Origin: JAJDNS01 sp963578825
GTDB taxonomy: Bacteria; Acidobacteriota; Vicinamibacteria; Fen-336
Length of the DNA stretch: 64,000 nucleotides
Assembly: GCA_963578825.1 (NCBI GenBank)
Contig: CAUZDW010000006.1
Location: 1-64,000 of the forward strand
Direction of reading: 5' to 3'
How positions within the stretch are numbered: the first letter of the stretch is position 1; every line of letters starts with the position of its first letter. Position numbers and translations under genes: made by a program. Shown one piece after another: positions 44,767-55,106 of this stretch. Below the pieces are notes generated by a model, which searched no databases, had not been told where the DNA came from, and worked only from the letters and a program-made list of their open reading frames with translations.

Positions 44767-47700
44767 TGCTTGGTGATCGTCTCGTCGAGGTTCAGGATCA
44801 CCCGCGAGACCGCCGTCCAGGCCGCGAGGTCCTCCATCGTGGCCCCCTTTGGCAAGGTGACCGGCTCGTCGGGGTCGTCCGTGGCCAGGTTCCAGGGATT
44901 GAGCTCGCCGTTCGAGAAACGCGGCCGCTGCGTCTTCAGCAACCTCAGCAGCTCGGCCGTTTCCTGAGACGTGGGCGAGCGCGCGAGCACGCGGCGAAAG
45001 GCGTACCGGGCCCGGCTCTTGTCCTTTCGCTCGGCCTCGAGCGTTCTTCGCGCGAGGGCGCGCGCCGCCTCGAGAAAGAGCGGCTCGTTGAGCATGGTAA
45101 GCGCCTGGAGGGGCGTGTTGGTGCGCGCGCGGCGGACGCACGAGACGTTTCCAGCGGGCGCGTCGAACGTCTGCAGCATCGGATAGAGCAACGAGCGGTA
45201 GCGGAAGGTGTAGAGAGCGCGCCGGTAGCGGTCCTCGTCCTTCGTCTCGGGCCAGGGCCGGGGGCCGTAGCTGGCCGGCGGCTCGAAGAGGAAGGCCGGT
45301 GCCGGCGGATAGACACTCGGGCCGCCGATCTTCGTGTTCAGAAGGCCGCTTGCGGCAAGCGCGATGTCGCGGACGACCTCGGCCTCGACGCGCACCCGGG
45401 GACCACGTGCCAGGAGCCGATTGGAGGGGTCCCGGGCCAGTAGCCCTGGTGTGACCGTCGACGACTGGCGGTAGGTGGCCGAGGTGACGATCTGGCGGTG
45501 GAGCCTCTTGAGGCTCCAGCCCTGCTCCATGAAGTCGACCGCCAGCCAGTCGAGCAGCTCCGGATGCGACGGCGGTTCGCCCTGGTGTCCGAAATCCTCG
45601 GGCGTCGCGACGATCCCCGTTCCAAAGTAGGTCTGCCACACTCGGTTCACGAGGGAGCGCGCGGTCGTCGGTGAACGGCGATCCACGAGCCAGCGAGCGA
45701 AGGTCAGCCGCGTCCTCGGCGCATTGTCCGGCAGCGCGTGCAGCGCGGCTGGCACTGCCGGGCTGGCCTCCCGCTCGGGCTGGAGAAAATCGCCGCGCTT
45801 CAGTATGTGGGTCTGGCGCTCGACGTCGCGCTCCTGCAGCACGAGCTGCGACCATCCCTCGGGATGGCGGTCCCAGAGCGCAGCGATTCTGACGTTCGCG
45901 CCCTTCCAGTCCGGCACCGTGGTGCGCCAATAGGAGAAGATGGCTCGGCTTTCCGGGGGCGAGCGACGGGCCGGCGGAACCGCGAGGTGCTTTCTGACGT
46001 CGGCCGGTAGCGGATCGGCCACAGGCGCCGGGGCCGTGGTGTACGAGAGCCGGATCCGTCCCAGGTTGTAGTTCTGGTTGTCGTCGCTGTTCCACCCACC
46101 GTGTTTCTGTTTCAGATAGATGTCGAGCCGCGTCCCGGACGGGTAACCGACCGGCGACTCGGTCACGAAAACGGCCTTGCGCGCCACGTTGCGCCGCCCA
46201 GGGCCCACGTCGATTCCCCAGGCCGTGTCCTCGCGGCCATCGATGGCGAACGCCACCGGCCCCGTCACCCGGCGTCGGTTGGTCTTGTCGTCGAAGATCG
46301 GGGCGAGGACGGTTTCCGGCGGGTTGACGTCGGCACTGGCGCTGGCGAAGCGAATCGGGACCGGTTCCTCCGGGTCTTCCCCGACACCGGCGAGCGGGGC
46401 CGCCTCGACCTCGAACTCCGTGAGCGCGCCCGTGCCCCAGAGCGACCGGCCGGGTCCGCCCAACGGCAGGTTCGGGTCCTTCAGAAGCTCGAGCCGGAAG
46501 GCCGTGATGTCTGCGGCTTCGACGTCGACCGACAGCTTCACGCGGTGCCTGGGGGGCGCGTACCCGAGCTGCAGCAGCGAGCCGTCGGCCTGGGACAGGT
46601 AGCGGGCCCCGCCCGTCGAGATGTCGTCGACCGTCGGGCGAACGACCGTCCACTCCGTCTGAGCGCCGCGCACCTCGTCCTCCCATGCGGCCATGCGCTC
46701 CATCCAGTCGGGCGAGCGATGCTGGAGCTGGTCCTCGATGGTGCGCGTCTCCCGGAGTATCTCCGCCCGCGTCGTCTTTTCTTCGGGTGTGTACACGGCC
46801 CGGCTGCCCTCGTGGGAGTTGTTCAAGAACGAGAGTAGCCCGTAGTAGTCCTTCTGGCTGATGGGGTCGAACTTGTGGTTGTGGCACTGGGCGCATTGGA
46901 CGGTGATCCCAAGGATGCCCTTCCCGATGGCGTCCATCCGGTCGAACATCGCCTCCATGCGGAACTGCTCGGGGTGGATGCCTCCCTCCTCGTTGATCAT
47001 CGAGTTGCGCAGGAAGCCCGTCGCGACGATCTGGTTCTGGCTGGCGTCCGGCAGGAGGTCTCCCGCGATCTGCTCGACCACGAACTGGTCGTAGGGCAGG
47101 TCGCGGTTGAAGGCGCTCACGACCCAGTCTCGGTAGAACCACACCGTACGCGTCTTGTCTTTCTCGAACCCGTCCGAGTCGGCGTAGCGGGCAGCGTCGA
47201 GCCAAAGACGTCCCCACCGCTCGCCGTAGTGAGGCGAGGCAAGAAGGCGGTCCACCTGGCGCTCCCACGCCTGCGGACGGCGATCCTTCTCGAAGGCATC
47301 GACTTCCTCGATCGTCGGCGGAAGACCGATCAGGTCGAGGCTCAACCGGCGCAACAGCGTGACCTTGTCGGCCTCGGGCGAGGGCAGGAGGCGCTCCCGG
47401 GCGAGTCGAGCGCGGACGAAGCGGTCGATGGGATGAGAGACAGAAGCCGCGGTCGCGGGCGGCGCCGGACGCACCGGGGGCACAAAGCCCCAGTGCGCCG
47501 CGGGCGCGCGGGCCGACGCGGCCCCGTCGTCGGCCCCCGGGGCCCCGGCGTCGATCCACACGGCGAGCGTCGCGATCGCGTCGGCCGAGAGCGGCGGATT
47601 CTTGTTGGGCATGCGCGGCGACACCTCGCCGATCACGTGCTGGACGAGCAGGCTGTCCGCGCTGTTGCCGGGAACGATGACGGGGCCCGACATCCCGCCC

Positions 47701-47894
47701 TTCAAGGCCTCGGCGCGAGTGTCGAGCCTCAGGAAGCTCTCCTGCTCCTCGGGACCGTGGCAGGCGACACAGTGCTTCTGAAGAATCGGCAGCACGTCTC
47801 GCTCGAAATCGGCCGCATCCGGGGGGGCGGCGCCGGCGAGACTGACCAGGGCCACCGAGCCCAGGATCGCAAACCCCGGCAACCCACGACTCAT
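44763..47894 (-). CDS. PSD1 (DUF1549/DUF1553) protein with planctomycete-type cytochrome c domain
   Basis: 1043 residues. After a signal (GFAILGSVALVSLAGAAPP) comes a PSCyt1 heme domain with KHCVACHGPEEQESFLRLDT. DUF1549 follows (RLSLDLIGLPPTIEEVDAFE, HYGERWGRLWLDAARYADSD), and DUF1553 closes the protein (RLTFARWLVDRRSPTTARSL, RANTPLQALTMLNEP-like NTPLQALTMLNEPLF). The middle looks like a carbohydrate-binding or sandwich region. It is exported and binds one c-type heme; the pair with DUF1501 is often linked with degradation of complex polymers. Confidence 0.92.
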   Translation of the reverse strand: MSRGLPGFAILGSVALVSLAGAAPPDAADFERDVLPILQKHCVACHGPEEQESFLRLDTRAEALKGGMSGPVIVPGNSADSLLVQHVIGEVSPRMPNKNPPLSADAIATLAVWIDAGAPGADDGAASARAPAAHWGFVPPVRPAPPATAASVSHPIDRFVRARLARERLLPSPEADKVTLLRRLSLDLIGLPPTIEEVDAFEKDRRPQAWERQVDRLLASPHYGERWGRLWLDAARYADSDGFEKDKTRTVWFYRDWVVSAFNRDLPYDQFVVEQIAGDLLPDASQNQIVATGFLRNSMINEEGGIHPEQFRMEAMFDRMDAIGKGILGITVQCAQCHNHKFDPISQKDYYGLLSFLNNSHEGSRAVYTPEEKTTRAEILRETRTIEDQLQHRSPDWMERMAAWEDEVRGAQTEWTVVRPTVDDISTGGARYLSQADGSLLQLGYAPPRHRVKLSVDVEAADITAFRLELLKDPNLPLGGPGRSLWGTGALTEFEVEAAPLAGVGEDPEEPVPIRFASASADVNPPETVLAPIFDDKTNRRRVTGPVAFAIDGREDTAWGIDVGPGRRNVARKAVFVTESPVGYPSGTRLDIYLKQKHGGWNSDDNQNYNLGRIRLSYTTAPAPVADPLPADVRKHLAVPPARRSPPESRAIFSYWRTTVPDWKGANVRIAALWDRHPEGWSQLVLQERDVERQTHILKRGDFLQPEREASPAVPAALHALPDNAPRTRLTFARWLVDRRSPTTARSLVNRVWQTYFGTGIVATPEDFGHQGEPPSHPELLDWLAVDFMEQGWSLKRLHRQIVTSATYRQSSTVTPGLLARDPSNRLLARGPRVRVEAEVVRDIALAASGLLNTKIGGPSVYPPAPAFLFEPPASYGPRPWPETKDEDRYRRALYTFRYRSLLYPMLQTFDAPAGNVSCVRRARTNTPLQALTMLNEPLFLEAARALARRTLEAERKDKSRARYAFRRVLARSPTSQETAELLRLLKTQRPRFSNGELNPWNLATDDPDEPVTLPKGATMEDLAAWTAVSRVILNLDETITKQ

Positions 47895-47901
47895 GGGTCG
47901 G

Positions 47902-47907
47902 AGTCTA
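47902..47907 (-). promoter_or_regulatory. Candidate -10 box directly before the PSD1 gene
   Basis: TAGACT on the minus strand is 7 nt before the ATG at 47894, again the leaderless-type spacing. Confidence 0.35.
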
Positions 47908-47971
47908 GCAGATCGTGGCGGAAGTGCTCCGTGCGCGAGGCCGAGAGGTTTTCGTCAGATCAGGGCGGGCA

Positions 47972-48352
47972 CTAGCCGCTCACGTTGCCGGTCACCATGC
48001 CCTTGAGGAACGCGAACACGCCGATGAGGAACAGGATCGGCGGATAGAAGAAGATGATCCCGGCCATCCACCCGGCTCCGAACCAGACGGCCGCAATCAC
48101 CATCATGGCGATACCACCAACCATGCCGTTCTCGATCCCCTTCTGTTCCGGGGCGAAGAACCCTTCGTCGTCACCGTCCTCGACCTGCTCGTCCGCCATC
48201 TGGTAGTGGGCTCGCCTCTCGGCTACGGACTCCTGGATGAAGCGCGCCTCCTCCGCTCTTCGTGCGCTCTCGACGAACTTCGCCACGAAGACGCCACAGC
48301 CCGCGCATTCCGCGGCCTCCGGTTGCTGGAACCCACACCTGGGGCAGGACAT
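47972..48352 (-). CDS. Zinc-ribbon membrane protein
   Basis: 126 residues from ATG 48352. It opens with a zinc ribbon, MSCPRCGFQQPEAAECAGCG (two CxxC), then a charged segment, and ends with two helices (VGGIAMMVIAAVWFGAGWMA and IIFFYPPILFLIGVFAFL). Such proteins are frequent hypothetical genes in this kind of genome. It lies upstream of the PSD1 gene in the same direction, 77 bases from its start, and might share its transcript. Bases 48353-48611 hold no gene. Confidence 0.7.
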   Translation of the reverse strand: MSCPRCGFQQPEAAECAGCGVFVAKFVESARRAEEARFIQESVAERRAHYQMADEQVEDGDDEGFFAPEQKGIENGMVGGIAMMVIAAVWFGAGWMAGIIFFYPPILFLIGVFAFLKGMVTGNVSG

Positions 48353-48611
48353 TGTCGCCGGGGCCAAAGCTCCCACGGTGTGTGCGAGCTCGATCGTCTG
48401 ACCGTCCATGCCGACCTCTCCGGTACGCGTCCGGACTTCGGCCACGTGCCTCATACGAGAGGACTTCGGTGCAAGACACGGGCCAAAATCGCCCTGACGA
48501 CGGGGGCGCCGGCTTCTCGCCCCTTCGTCCGGCGTCAGCTTCGCGAGCGGGAGGGAGCTCGGTGAATGAGGGACGGGAGCCGATTCCGTTCAGTGACGGC
48601 CGGGTCGACGC

Positions 48612-49537
48612 TCACGGCCTCGGGCTGCAGGTTCCGCTGCCCGAATCAGTGAAGTTCCCCACCGCAATGGGAACGAACTCCCACTGGTAGGTCCCGGATC
48701 CAGAGTGAACTTCAGAACGCCGTAGGTGCTGTTGTCACGGATCTCGCTGTTTGGCGCCGGCTTCTTGAACTTGTAGACCCCGGCCCTCCCGGTGCCGACG
48801 ATGAATTGACGAATCCCTCTCTCGGGGTCGGCCTTGCCCTTGGGGTTCTGGGGCGCGAAGCGCTCGTAGAGGTGGTCGTGGCCACTGATGACGATCTCGG
48901 CGCCCGCCTCGTACAACAGACGTCAGAGGTCACGGACCCCCTTGTCGCTCCCATGGGGTCCCGAGCTGAAGCGAGGCGAGTGCCAGTAGGCGAGGATGCA
49001 GTCGCTCGGGTTGGCCTTCAGGTCTTCCTGCAGCCAGCGCCCCTGGGGGGACCGGTCGGCCGCGTCGTCCTCGCTGTTCATGGAGATGATGTGCCAGCTT
49101 CTCAGGTCGTAGCTGTAGTAGCCACGGCCGCCAGGTCCGGCGTTGTCACCGAAGTATGAATAGTACGGTCGGCCGTCGTCCGTCCTCAGGTCGTGGTTGC
49201 CGAGAGCGGGGCGTGTCCGTGCCTTGTGGCGGCCCCAAGTGGGCCCGTAGCACTTTTCGAAGTCATTGGCAGAACCTCGTTCGTACGCGTTGTCGCCCGC
49301 CGTGAAGATGGTTCCAGGGATGCGGTCCAGCAGCCGCGCGGTCGCGATAGCCCCGCCGAGCCTCTTGCAGTTCGCGATGTCTCCGGCGCCCACGAGCACG
49401 ACCTCCTCGCTCGCCACTGGAGCCAGCCCCGATTCCGGTGCCGGTTCCGATTCCTGCGAGAACGTTCTCGCATCGGCGACCGCCAGGAGCAGGAATCCCG
49501 CAAGGACAGCTGATGTTGTCGATTTCAGAAGCTTCAC
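48612..49537 (-). CDS. Exported metallophosphoesterase (acid-phosphatase-like), with in-frame TGA and frameshift
   Basis: Starts at GTG 49537 with AAGGA upstream; a signal helix (TTSAVLAGFLLLAVADARTF) follows. The calcineurin-like motifs are GAGDIANC, FTAGDNAY, LGNHDL, YWHSPRFSSG and SGHDHLYERFAP. At 48923-48925 a TGA stands in GVRDL/RLLYEAGAE, where Trp (TGG) is usual. Near 48700 the frame shifts once more; the correct end is YQWEFVPIAVGNFTDSGSGT then CSPRP at TGA 48612. It should hydrolyse phosphoesters in the periplasm if the lesions are errors. Confidence 0.75.
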
Positions 49538-49638
49538 TCGGCTCGTTCCTTGCGTGAAAATGTGCTTTGAATGCGGCCATGATAGCCGATCCGGGCAGGC
49601 CGCAACGCCGGTGGGCGGCCGCGAACTCTCCCGGCTCC

Positions 49639-51399
49639 CTACTGCGACCGCTGTTCCTGGAGCAGGTCGAGCGCGGTGATCTTCCACCGGCCGTCCACGG
49701 CTCTGATGCTCAGGCGTGCCTCATATTGGTTCGTGCGCTGGTGGACGTGGCCCCAGTGCCCGACCGAGCCGGACACGTTTCAGGAGCAGAGGGACTCGAA
49801 GCCCACCGCGCCGGTCAAAGGAGCGTGGATGGATTCTCGCATCTCCACGCTCTTCACTTTGGCTCGGGCACCGCCCTGGTTCTCGAGCTCCAGGCTCCGG
49901 CGCGTTTCCAGGTAGGTCTCGGTGAGGAGCTCTCCCGTCACGCTGCGCTCCAGCGAGTCGTAGATGAGGCTCTCGTCGCGATAGTCGAACGAGCGGTAAA
50001 CGTTCTCCAGCAACGCCAGGACCACCTCGTCGGCGTTCTCATCGGACGCCCACGTCGGCCGGACCGCACGGGCCAGGCCCAGCCCGCCCAGCGCCAGGAG
50101 CACGAGCGAGAGAGTCGCCGTGCGCCACGAGGGGCGTCGACCCTGGAGCGCACGAGCGGTGATCCAGGCGAGGCCCACTCCGCAGAGGAGCGCGCCGAGG
50201 AGCAGCCACACGCGCCCGAGGAGCGGCGCTTCCTCGATGTCCACGAGCCCGGGCATGGTCGGATTCTTCAAAAAGTTCTGCCAGCGCAGGATCGGGTCGT
50301 CCGGCTGAAGTCGGTACGGGAGCGGCCCCGCCTCGTCGGTCGCCGCAGCCGGAATGTAGGGCAGCTTCTGGCTGAAGAGCTCCCACTCCATCGCGACCTC
50401 CCGGGGGAGGCCGTCGACGGGGTAGTAGAAGATGATCCCGAGCGTCGCGGAGACGGCATCGAGATCCCGGGGTGGGTTGATGACGCCGCTGGTGCGCAGG
50501 TTCCGGTAGATGAAGTGCACGCGATCCAGACGGCCTTCCGCGGGCTGCCCGTCGATGGTGACGGGATTCTTTCCGGAAAGGAACTCGACGACGCGGCGCT
50601 TGATCTCCGGCTGCTCCGCCACCGTGATGACATCCTTCCCGTCGAGACCGAGGTCCACCCACGGCTGGAGGTCTCGCGGGCGCAACACGATCTCCTTTCG
50701 GACCTCGAATGGCTCCACGTACAGGAAGGCAGAGACGGGCACGTCGTACTGCCGCCAGAGGTTGCGGTTGTCGAACTTCGAGAACCAGGGATCGCCCCAG
50801 TCGAACCGGACGATCTCCTCGCGACCGAGATAGCGGAAGTCGTTGACCGGCAGGCCGCGGTGGTAGAGAACGAAGCCGATCGACGCCGACGCGCCCTCCG
50901 CCGAGTGGGGCAACCCCACGACCATCGACTTCGGTCGGCCCTCGAACGGGTAGACGATCCGGGCGAACACGACCGGCTCCGCCTTCTCCTCGTCGGCGAC
51001 GGGCAGCGGCTCGCCCGTCACGTCGTCCCGTTGTACGCGGGGTCGAGCCTCTATCTCCTCGATCTTCCCAGCAAGCGGCGCCCCCCGGTCCGCGCGGATG
51101 ACGAAATCCTCCGTGAAGAAACGCGGGGGCCGCCGCTCGAGAGACTCGGGCTCGTGTCCCAGCCGCTCGTAGAGGGCATTCGGCAGCAGGCTCGAAAACG
51201 CCTCCAGGTCGGGGATGCCGATCTCCAGCTCCAGACGCACGTGGTCGTCCTCGACGAAGATCTCGGCGATCGTGGTGGCGGTCATCGCACGAGTGATCAC
51301 GAGCGCATCTGGTCGGACGACGGCCGGCAAAAGGAGCGCGAGCGCCAGAGCTGGGACAAGGGCATGTGGCCAAGCCGGTCGGGCGACTCTTCGTCTCAT
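49639..51399 (-). CDS. Exported hypothetical protein with C-terminal membrane region, in-frame TGA
   Basis: 586 codons. A signal (WPHALVPALALALLLPAVV) precedes a large extracytoplasmic part (TTIAEIFVEDDHVRLELEIG, GIPDLEAFSSLLPNALYERL). Two helices (VWLLLGALLCGVGLAWITA and TATLSLVLLALGGLGLARAV) follow at about 400-450, then an NTF2-like tail. TGA at 49780-49782 breaks FESLCS/NVSGSVGHWGHVHQR; TGG (Trp) would restore a continuous sequence to LLQEQRSQ and TAG 49639. I recognise no enzyme family. It is upstream of nothing on this strand except the nucleotide transporter gene, 22 bases beyond its start. Confidence 0.6.
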
Positions 51400-51421
51400 C
51401 TCGACTTGCGGCCCGCTCGCT

Positions 51422-52774
51422 TCAGTGCGAGCCCTGCCCCGGCGCGGTCCCTGCGGTGGACGTCAGCCGCCGGTATTCGCGCAACAGCACCGCGCCGACG
51501 AGGAACCAGACGAGGACGATCGCAACGTTGGCCCGGCCGAACCCGGCCACGTCGAGGACCAGCCAGTTGACGCCCACGAAGACCATCCCGGCCGAGATGA
51601 CATCGCCCGCGCGGACGAAGAAGGTGTCGATCGCCTGCTTGGCCTTGTACTTCTCCTCGCGAGTGGTGGGAAGCCAGAGCATCTGCTTGGCGGTGTTCAT
51701 GACCGAGTAGTCGGTGGAGTTCTCGGCCGTCTTGGCCCACCGCAGGAGCGCGAAGCCGGCGCCCGCCCCCACGAGGCCGTAGGTGCCCAGCGCCACGATC
51801 GGGAGGGCGAAGAGCGCGCCCGCCATGCCAAGATACTTGACGAGGCGGGACACCAGGAAGGCCTGGATGATGATCGTGGCGACGTTCACCCAGAAGAAGA
51901 ACCCGCCGTAGAATCCGCCGATGAAAGCGCCCTGGTCGAAACTGGGATCGCTCGCCGCCAGGACCGCCGCCTTCTCCAGAACGGATTCGCTCAGGAGATA
52001 TTCTCCGGTCGTGTTGACGACGTTCAGCAGCACGAGGAAACCGGCGATCAGCATGAGGTAGCGGCTGCGGAAGACGAGACCGAACCCACCGCCCCGCTTC
52101 AAGCTCTCCCCCCCGGACGTCGCGCCCCCCGCACCGGCGAGGCGACGGTTTGCGGCACCGTAGAGTCCGAGGTGGACGAGGAGCAACGCGGCCGCGATCT
52201 GCATCATGGAATAGGGACCGACGCCGGCCCCGAACATCCACTCCGCCAGGGCGGCGCCCAGCGGCGCGCCTGCCGTCGACCCGATGGCGATCAAGGCGAA
52301 GAGGCGATTGCCTGCTTCCCGACTGTACAGATCGTTCGCGTACGACCAGAACTGCGCGATCATCGTCAGGCTGAATATCCCGACCCAGACGAAGAACACG
52401 AGGCCGATGTGCGGGACGCCTGCCTGGCCGGCCAGGAAGAAGAGTTGGAGGCCGCCGAGGAAAAAGAGGATCACGGCCAGGATGAGCTTCTGGCGAGGGA
52501 GCTTCGAGGCCACCCACGCGTAGAGGGGGACGTACCCCATCAGGACGAGGGCCTGGAGCGCGGAGGCATAGGACTTGAGCTCGGCGCTGCCCTCCGAGAG
52601 AATCAAGGGCTCCCGGACCGTCTTGAGGATGTAGTAGGCGACGAGCAGGGCGAAGACGTTGAGGAACATCAGGGCGACGCCGAGACCCTCGCCAGCTCGC
52701 ACGTCACCGAACACACGCAGCGCACGGTCGAGGACGCTGGGCGTCGGAGCGGGCGTTTTGGCGCCCTCAGACAT
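51422..52774 (-). CDS. Npt1/Npt2-type nucleotide exchange transporter
   Basis: 450 residues with 11-12 helices. LMFLNVFALLVAYYILKTVR EPLI is the family's opening helix with a conserved Lys-Thr-Arg-Glu; DYSVMNTAKQMLWLPTTREE with KYKAKQAIDTFFVRAGD is the second signature. These proteins exchange ATP/ADP or other NTPs in intracellular bacteria and plastids but free-living Acidobacteriota and Bacteroidota have many related copies with unknown substrate. Probably co-transcribed with the following hypothetical gene. Confidence 0.85.
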   Translation of the reverse strand: MSEGAKTPAPTPSVLDRALRVFGDVRAGEGLGVALMFLNVFALLVAYYILKTVREPLILSEGSAELKSYASALQALVLMGYVPLYAWVASKLPRQKLILAVILFFLGGLQLFFLAGQAGVPHIGLVFFVWVGIFSLTMIAQFWSYANDLYSREAGNRLFALIAIGSTAGAPLGAALAEWMFGAGVGPYSMMQIAAALLLVHLGLYGAANRRLAGAGGATSGGESLKRGGGFGLVFRSRYLMLIAGFLVLLNVVNTTGEYLLSESVLEKAAVLAASDPSFDQGAFIGGFYGGFFFWVNVATIIIQAFLVSRLVKYLGMAGALFALPIVALGTYGLVGAGAGFALLRWAKTAENSTDYSVMNTAKQMLWLPTTREEKYKAKQAIDTFFVRAGDVISAGMVFVGVNWLVLDVAGFGRANVAIVLVWFLVGAVLLREYRRLTSTAGTAPGQGSH

Positions 52775-52847
52775 GGTGTTCTCCTCGTGTCAAGAGATGC
52801 TTCGTCGCTCGTTCACGACGGAAGCTCCTCAGCATGACTGTCAGCCC

Positions 52848-55106
52848 TTAGAAGCCGAACCCGGAAGCGAAGTAGAATCGGATCCCGTCCTCTTCCTGGG
52901 CCTTGGCCACCCCGGTCCAGAGCACGACCGGTGAGCCGGCGATCTCGAAGGCCATGCCACCGCCGTAGGAAGGGTGCCAGTCGTCGGACTCCTCGCCCTC
53001 GAACCAGACCCGACCGACCTCGGCGAGCCCGAAGACCCACAGGCGACCCGGGATGACTGGCATCGCGTCGACGAGGCGCAGGCGGGCCTCGAAGTTGGCG
53101 TAGAACGACGAGTCGCCGGCAAAACGCTGCTCACGAAAGCCGCGGTTGCTGTCTTTTCCGCCGACGAAGGCGGCAGCGTACCAGGGGTACGTGCCAATCG
53201 TCTGGCGGCCTCCGACCCGAGCCGCCAGCACGAGCCGCTCCGTTCGCCCGAGACCCAGGTATCCGGAGACGTTGGCCTCGACCACGCCGAAGGCCTCTTC
53301 GACGTCCCAGACCTTCGGAAAATAGCCGCCCCCGGCTTCGACGCGCAGGCCCGTGTAACGCTTGCGAGCTGTCGCCTCATCCGTCTCGTCCGCGATGCCG
53401 CCACCCATAAGGGCCTGCATTCCCCCGCGCTTGAGCCCCTGGGTGTCCCACTCCATCGCCGTCACCAGGTTGAGCTGACCGAACTCCCCGAAGCCATAGG
53501 GCTGGAGCACATCGATGAAGGTTTTCCCCTCGCTGTCGGTCGTGTACTGGACTCCCGCCCCGACCAGGATCTCGAAGTGGCGGCCGGGCGACCAGTTGAG
53601 GGTCGGGGTGAAGCGATACAGGGTCTGGTTGACCCTGAAGAACTCGTCGTCCTCTATCTCGGGAGTGTCGTTCCCGAACCCGAAAAAGTTGAGCCGGTCG
53701 ATCCCCGAGGCCAACACCCGCGCCTCGGTGTATAGGTTGGAGTTCTTCCGTCGGAAAGAGCCGTGGTACTGGAAGCGGACGGCCTTCCGGGTGGTCGAGT
53801 AGCCGAGGAAGGTTTGATGGGAGTTGGCAAACGGGTGCTTGCGGAAGCCGTACGAGTTGCGCCTGAGACCGCCGCCGGCGAAGAGCCCGAGATCCGGGGT
53901 CCAGTACGCCAGAAACTGTGTCAGCCACACTCGGTTGAAGTCGCGGGGCTCGACCCAGGGGGCCTTCGGGTCCGGCCGTGGGTTGGTCCAGGGGCGATCG
54001 TCCACCTTCGTGCCCCGGCCCTTCACGACCTCGTTGTGGCCCTCGGAGTCGTCGAATCGGGTTCGCCCGCTGCGGCTGTCATCGAGAACGTCGTCCCCGG
54101 CCCCGCCGATCGCCTCAACCGTGATTCTGCCGTTGGCGGGGCCTTCCGACTCGACCCGGTCGTTGCCTCCGTAGAGGTAGACCCGCACGCTGCGCGTGTC
54201 GTCCGCCTCGAAGCGGCGGCGGAAGTAGGGAGCCGCGCCAGCCTCGGCGAGCCCCAGCGTGATCTCGACCGCGCCGTCGTCGAAGCGCCGGATGCGGGCC
54301 ACTTCGTCCCGGTGGGTGCCGTGGACGTTCACCTCTCCGGCGAGGAACCGGTAGTAGTCCTCCGTCGCCCGGGGGATGTCGTCTCGCCGGCTCTTCAGCT
54401 TTCGGGCCAGCCACTCCCCGTTGAGAGCGTACCACTCCGGTGGCAGCGCGCGGACCGCGGTGTCGATCACCTCGTCGCTCAGCAGGCCCTGGACGAACCG
54501 GCCCGTCTCGGCGAAGTCCTCGCGCGTGCGATCCGACAGCAGCCAGCGATCGACGTCTGCGCCGTTTCGAACCGCACCCTCCATCCCGGCGATTTTGTCG
54601 CCAAAGCTCAGGAGGATGGGCACCTGCGCGCGGGCGAGGGCGATGACCAGCCCTCCGTAGTTCGAGAAGGTCTGGTCGGGATCCTCGGGGATGGCGATCC
54701 ATTGGGCCTTGTCGGGTATCCACGCCCACCGCCACTGGCTCCGGTGCCGATCCCAGTTGCCCGTCCACAGGTCGACGATCCGCGCGCGGAGAAACGCCGT
54801 GCTGTCCACCCGGTTCTCGGGTCCCACGCGCCAGCGGTCCCACAGCTCCTTGCTGGAGATGATCTCGGTGGCTCCCAGGAAGCCCGGGATGCCGTCGTGG
54901 GCCGGCATGGGGTACTCGCCGAAGCTCCCCACGGAACCGGCAAAGAGCTCGCGGTGCGTCCCGAGTGCCGGGTCGTCCGGCATCACGACGAGCCTCTGGG
55001 GGGTATACGGGAAGTAGCCGACCTGATCCAGCAGGCTCATCATCACCGGCCACACGCCGGGGTGGCTTGCCGCGGTCTGATCCTTGACGTAGTCCGCCAC
55101 CACCAT
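52848..55106 (-). CDS. BamA/TamA-like outer-membrane protein with HipA-like region, 5'-truncated
   Basis: 752 residues from ATG 55106. Residues 1-300 contain LWTGNWDRHRSQWRWAWIPD and AIPEDPDQTFSNYG, the kinase-like segment seen in large Omp85 proteins that also carry a phosphoesterase domain. The C-terminal half is a beta-barrel of the surface-antigen type (FVGGKDSNRGFREQRFAGDS, ending RFYFASGFGF). The frame stays open upstream to about 55210 (WPFAWDRWIDKDPSRLLPRE), with no signal peptide or phosphoesterase domain, so the gene has lost its 5' end next to the divergent ABC gene. Confidence 0.78.
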   Translation of the reverse strand: MVVADYVKDQTAASHPGVWPVMMSLLDQVGYFPYTPQRLVVMPDDPALGTHRELFAGSVGSFGEYPMPAHDGIPGFLGATEIISSKELWDRWRVGPENRVDSTAFLRARIVDLWTGNWDRHRSQWRWAWIPDKAQWIAIPEDPDQTFSNYGGLVIALARAQVPILLSFGDKIAGMEGAVRNGADVDRWLLSDRTREDFAETGRFVQGLLSDEVIDTAVRALPPEWYALNGEWLARKLKSRRDDIPRATEDYYRFLAGEVNVHGTHRDEVARIRRFDDGAVEITLGLAEAGAAPYFRRRFEADDTRSVRVYLYGGNDRVESEGPANGRITVEAIGGAGDDVLDDSRSGRTRFDDSEGHNEVVKGRGTKVDDRPWTNPRPDPKAPWVEPRDFNRVWLTQFLAYWTPDLGLFAGGGLRRNSYGFRKHPFANSHQTFLGYSTTRKAVRFQYHGSFRRKNSNLYTEARVLASGIDRLNFFGFGNDTPEIEDDEFFRVNQTLYRFTPTLNWSPGRHFEILVGAGVQYTTDSEGKTFIDVLQPYGFGEFGQLNLVTAMEWDTQGLKRGGMQALMGGGIADETDEATARKRYTGLRVEAGGGYFPKVWDVEEAFGVVEANVSGYLGLGRTERLVLAARVGGRQTIGTYPWYAAAFVGGKDSNRGFREQRFAGDSSFYANFEARLRLVDAMPVIPGRLWVFGLAEVGRVWFEGEESDDWHPSYGGGMAFEIAGSPVVLWTGVAKAQEEDGIRFYFASGFGF

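Noticed and set aside
43321..47559. 1412-codon minus-strand frame joining PSD1 and DUF1501
   Set aside because: Its first two thirds are out of frame with the real PSD1 protein; only the last 481 residues are the genuine DUF1501 gene.
48923..48925. TGA in the acid-phosphatase-like gene as selenocysteine
   Set aside because: RDLWRLLYEAGAE is the expected sequence, so Trp is the likely residue; only a 3-bp stem (GGC/GCC) follows.
49780..49782. TGA in the hypothetical membrane protein as selenocysteine
   Set aside because: The context fits Trp (SWNVSG) and no SECIS-like hairpin follows.
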